64,000 nucleotides of DNA. Origin: Salibacterium halotolerans (GTDB lineage: Bacteria > Bacillota > Bacilli > Bacillales > Marinococcaceae). The stretch lies in contig NZ_FOXD01000012.1 in NCBI RefSeq assembly GCF_900115625.1, forward strand, positions 1 to 64,000, written 5' to 3'. A model generated the notes under the pieces. That model saw only the letters and a list, made by a program, of their open reading frames with translations. It was not told where the DNA came from and searched no databases. The position numbers and the translations under genes are program-made. Position 1 is the stretch's first letter, and every line of letters begins with the position of its first letter. Shown in pieces: positions 61,790-64,000 of this stretch.

Positions 61790-62147
61790 CGAAAGAGAAT
61801 GCAGCGGAGTTGTTTAAAGCGGCTCGTTCAGCCTCGGAGGAACCGGGCTGTGGACACTACCTTCGAAAAATAAAGGAAAAGTGTCTAAGCATCACCGTTT
61901 AGTAGACACTACATCGCTGAAATCAGATATTAGTGTCCACCGGCTGAACTCCATGTACACTAATCGATGGCAGGGGAGTCGTAATGTCCACCGGCGCCCC
62001 TCGCGCGGACACTGCGTATGCTGCCCGGTAATGCCGTGTCCACAGAACCGCTCCGCCCCGGACCAACTGCCTGCCGGCTCCAAGTGCCACTGCTGTACTC
62101 CAGAGGGAAAGCGAAGTATTTTGACGAAGCAGTGTAGGATGCAAAAT
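61790..62147. repeat. Dispersed dyad-array element, copy B
   Basis: GGACAC/GACAC-type cores at 61853, 61905, 61957 (as TACAC) and 62007 alternate with GTGTC/TGTCC cores at 61882, 61934, 61985 and 62037. This makes four units with 52, 52 and 50-51 nt spacing. It matches 2815-3206 in opposite orientation, including AAATCAG, CACCGTTT and the GCTCCR-TGCCAC tail. Not coding. Confidence 0.78.
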
Positions 62148-62190
62148 AAAAATTCCGAACGAGTAGCTTAAGCATCGTTCGGAATTTTTC
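62148..62190 (-). terminator. Terminator of soj-spo0J
   Basis: ATTCCGAACGA pairs with TCGTTCGGAAT across a 12-nt loop, flanked by A/T runs, 50 nt past the spo0J stop. Confidence 0.85.
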
Positions 62191-62241
62191 ATTCACTTTA
62201 GAGTTTTGTCCCGGCTTATGCATCATACGGTGGAAAGTCTG

Positions 62242-63087
62242 TTATTCGTTTTCAAAGATTTCCAGAATGCGCTGTAAATCATCTTCGTTTACAAATTCAA
62301 TTTCTATTTTCCCTTTTTTTCGTCCTTGTTTGATCGCTACCGGAGTGCCGAAGTAGGAGCGGAGTTCTTCTTCTTTCGCCTGCAGAAAGACAGAAGGTTT
62401 TGTTTTTTCGGTTTCTTTTTGCTTTGCTGCAGAGGACGTGGATGTGTCGTTCAGCTGCTGCACCAGTTCCTCCGTCTGACGGACGTTCAAGGATTCGTTT
62501 TCAATTCTACCCACAATATCAGCCGCCTGCTTTTTATCACGCAGACCAAGCAGCGTGCGGCCGTGTCCCATCGATAATGTCTTTTCCGCCAGTTTCTGCT
62601 GCACGTCGGCGGGAAGCTGAAGCAGCCGGAGATGGTTGGCAATATGCGGGCGGCTTTTCCCCAGTCGTTTAGAAAGTTCATCCTGCGTAACACCAAGATA
62701 TTTCATCAGCTTTTCGTATGCTTTCGCTTCTTCCACCGGGTTGAGATTCTCGCGCTGCAGATTTTCAATCAGCGCAACTTCCATTAATTGTTCATCGCTC
62801 AAGTCCTTCACTACAGCCGGGATTTTCTCGATGCCGGCCGTTTTAGCCGCGCGGTAACGGCGTTCTCCAGCTACGATTTCATAGCCTTTGATGCTTTTAC
62901 GGACAATGAGCGGCTGCAAAATGCCGTGTTCCACGATGGAAGCTTTTAATTCCTCTATCGCTTCACTCGTAAATGTTTTTCGGGGCTGATAGGGATTGGG
63001 CCTCAGTTCCTTCACCTTAATTTCTTCGACCTGACTGCCTTCATCGGGAATTAAAGCATTTAATCCCCTGCCTAATCTTCTAGCCAT
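62242..63087 (-). CDS. spo0J: Chromosome-partitioning CTPase Spo0J/ParB
   Basis: This 281-residue ParB has an N-terminal CTP-binding ParB/Srx domain ([24 protein letters not shown]), a central HTH ([26 protein letters not shown]) that reads parS, and a C-terminal dimer domain. It loads SMC at the origin and, with Soj, controls initiation and segregation. ATG 63087 overlaps the soj stop by eight bases. Three parS sites in the window are its targets. Confidence 0.98.
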   Translation of the reverse strand: MARRLGRGLNALIPDEGSQVEEIKVKELRPNPYQPRKTFTSEAIEELKASIVEHGILQPLIVRKSIKGYEIVAGERRYRAAKTAGIEKIPAVVKDLSDEQLMEVALIENLQRENLNPVEEAKAYEKLMKYLGVTQDELSKRLGKSRPHIANHLRLLQLPADVQQKLAEKTLSMGHGRTLLGLRDKKQAADIVGRIENESLNVRQTEELVQQLNDTSTSSAAKQKETEKTKPSVFLQAKEEELRSYFGTPVAIKQGRKKGKIEIEFVNEDDLQRILEIFENE

Positions 63088-63841
63088 CAGCCGTCACTTC
63101 CTTTGCTAAGTCTAAATATACCTGGGCACCTTTTGACTTGGCATCATAAAGCATAATTGGAAGACCATAACTGGGAGCTTCTCCCAGTCTTACATTTCTT
63201 GGTATAATCGTTTCGAACACTTTCTCCTGGAAGTATTTCTTCACTTCCTCAATCACCTGGATACCGAGATTGGTCCGTGCATCAAACATGGTAAGCAGTA
63301 CTCCCTCTATCCCCAAATCCGTATTCAGATGTTTCTGCACGAGACGTATCGTATTGAGAAGCTGGCTGAGTCCTTCCAGTGCATAGTATTCGCATTGTAC
63401 CGGTATAAGCACCGAATCCGAAGCCGTCAAAGCGTTAATCGTCAGCAGTCCGAGGGACGGTGGACAATCTATAATCATATAATCATAATTGTCTTCCATC
63501 TCCGACAGCGCTTTTTTTAAACGTATTTCCCGGGAAATGGTGGATACAAGTTCGATTTCAGCGCCGGAAAGCTGGATGGTGGATGGTATAACATCCAGAT
63601 TCTCAACACTTGAGGGGCGGATAACCTGTTTTGCAGCGGCATCTTCAACAAGCAGGTTGTAGACGCACTCATCAACGTCTCCTTTTTCAACGCCTGCGCC
63701 ACTGGTAGCATTGCCCTGTGGATCTATGTCTACAAGAAGGACTTTCTTTCCTATGTGTGCAAGGCAGGCACTGATATTCACAGCCGTCGTCGTTTTACCG
63801 ACACCGCCTTTCTGGTTTGCAACTGCAACGACTTTTGCCAT
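63080..63841 (-). CDS. soj: Chromosome-partitioning ATPase Soj/ParA
   Basis: This 253-residue ParA-type ATPase has the deviant Walker [16 protein letters not shown] (signature lysine present) and Walker [11 protein letters not shown]. It binds DNA as an ATP dimer and, when stimulated by Spo0J, modulates DnaA. ATG 63841 with AGTAGGTG is chosen over an open upstream extension. A Noc-type site lies inside the gene at 63525-63538. Confidence 0.98.
   Translation of the reverse strand: MAKVVAVANQKGGVGKTTTAVNISACLAHIGKKVLLVDIDPQGNATSGAGVEKGDVDECVYNLLVEDAAAKQVIRPSSVENLDVIPSTIQLSGAEIELVSTISREIRLKKALSEMEDNYDYMIIDCPPSLGLLTINALTASDSVLIPVQCEYYALEGLSQLLNTIRLVQKHLNTDLGIEGVLLTMFDARTNLGIQVIEEVKKYFQEKVFETIIPRNVRLGEAPSYGLPIMLYDAKSKGAQVYLDLAKEVTADG
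63525..63538. promoter_or_regulatory. Noc-binding site inside soj
   Basis: ATTTCCCGGGAAAT, a perfect NBS consensus identical to the site at 59898, within the soj coding sequence. Confidence 0.8.
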
Positions 63842-64000
63842 CGATACACCTACTTTCTTCCACTTGCTGGTGTGAAAACATTCCACCTTTTTATGTTGTA
63901 TAAGTGGTCGTACATCTCCAGTACACGGAGGGAAGAGAACGGCCGCTGCTTCCCGGATTCGTACAGAATCAGGAGATATCTGCGGGGAAACAAAGGATGA
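63842..64000. other. Upstream of soj, unresolved
   Basis: Noc normally precedes soj in Bacillus, but no Noc C-terminus is visible in the 159 bases before the window edge. Two minus-strand frames stay open to the edge without recognisable content. The soj promoter or a different upstream gene end may lie here. Confidence 0.4.

Noticed and set aside
61790-62147. CRISPR array
   Set aside because: The units are degenerate dyads with no identical repeats and no unique spacers, and there are no cas genes.

Overview
The window reads as chromosome of a spore-forming, probably halophilic or haloalkaliphilic member of the Bacillaceae, just to one side of the replication origin. On the minus strand from the right edge come soj, spo0J, ychF, rpsF-ssb-rpsR, yybS, gdpP, rplI, the replicative helicase gene, purA, a tRNA cluster, walRKHIJ with an htrA-type protease, and rlmH. 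This is the Bacillus subtilis origin-flank order. Three parS-type sites, two Noc-type sites and a DnaA-box cluster agree with an origin-proximal position. Spore genes (cwlJ-gerQ, yyaC), hemQ, lipL, ywhD, ywgA and ywfO fit Bacillaceae. A BCCT osmolyte carrier fits a saline habitat. The genus cannot be fixed from the sequence alone.

Layout. 0.4-6.2 kb: an NDH-2-like flavoprotein with an OsmC-like protein, then an ECF sigma / RskA-type anti-sigma / sortase substrate / class F sortase cluster. 6.3-8.1 kb: an msrA gene interrupted by TGA exactly at the catalytic codon, and a Zur-box zinT lipoprotein gene. 8.3-16.2 kb: an SDR, a BCCT transporter with a tiny upstream membrane ORF, psuK-psuG, a glycerophosphodiesterase and a class A PBP. 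16.3-24.3 kb: ywhD, ywgA, ywfO, lipL, pta, an OYE-like protein, hemQ, cwlJ-gerQ. 24.8-28.5 kb: CtsR-controlled clpE, a DUF3817 protein and a DUF368 transporter. 28.5-30.0 kb: a decayed patch with pseudogenes and related hairpins. 30-41 kb: ywdK/ywdI, a GlnR/TnrA-like regulator, an exonuclease / DUF294 / amtB operon, ung, DedA, and a chemoreceptor with a BMP lipoprotein. 41.4-64 kb: the conserved origin flank.

Main discoveries. (1) msrA: the in-frame TGA sits where the catalytic cysteine belongs. A hairpin lies 20 nt downstream with a GUU loop, the rest of the frame is open, and the protein has no cysteine, so selenocysteine is the best reading. (2) The ECF sigma gene and the sortase-substrate gene share an identical two-part promoter motif (ATCCAAT-N13-CGTTA), giving a self-contained cell-surface regulon. 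(3) Two distant ~400-bp intergenic elements (2.8-3.2 kb and 61.75-62.13 kb, opposite orientation) are homologous arrays of GGACAC/GTGTCC dyads with a ~52-nt period. Related shorter arrays lie at both ends of the window, and a separate 21-nt array lies at 8.1 kb.

How the genes work together. The right third joins replication (DnaB-type helicase, SSB), segregation (Soj/Spo0J with parS), ribosomal proteins, c-di-AMP turnover (GdpP) and the essential WalRK cell-wall regulon. The middle combines nitrogen control with candidate undecaprenyl-phosphate recycling by DUF368 and DedA proteins. The left third is stress and envelope oriented: zinc, osmolytes, oxidised methionine and sortase anchoring.
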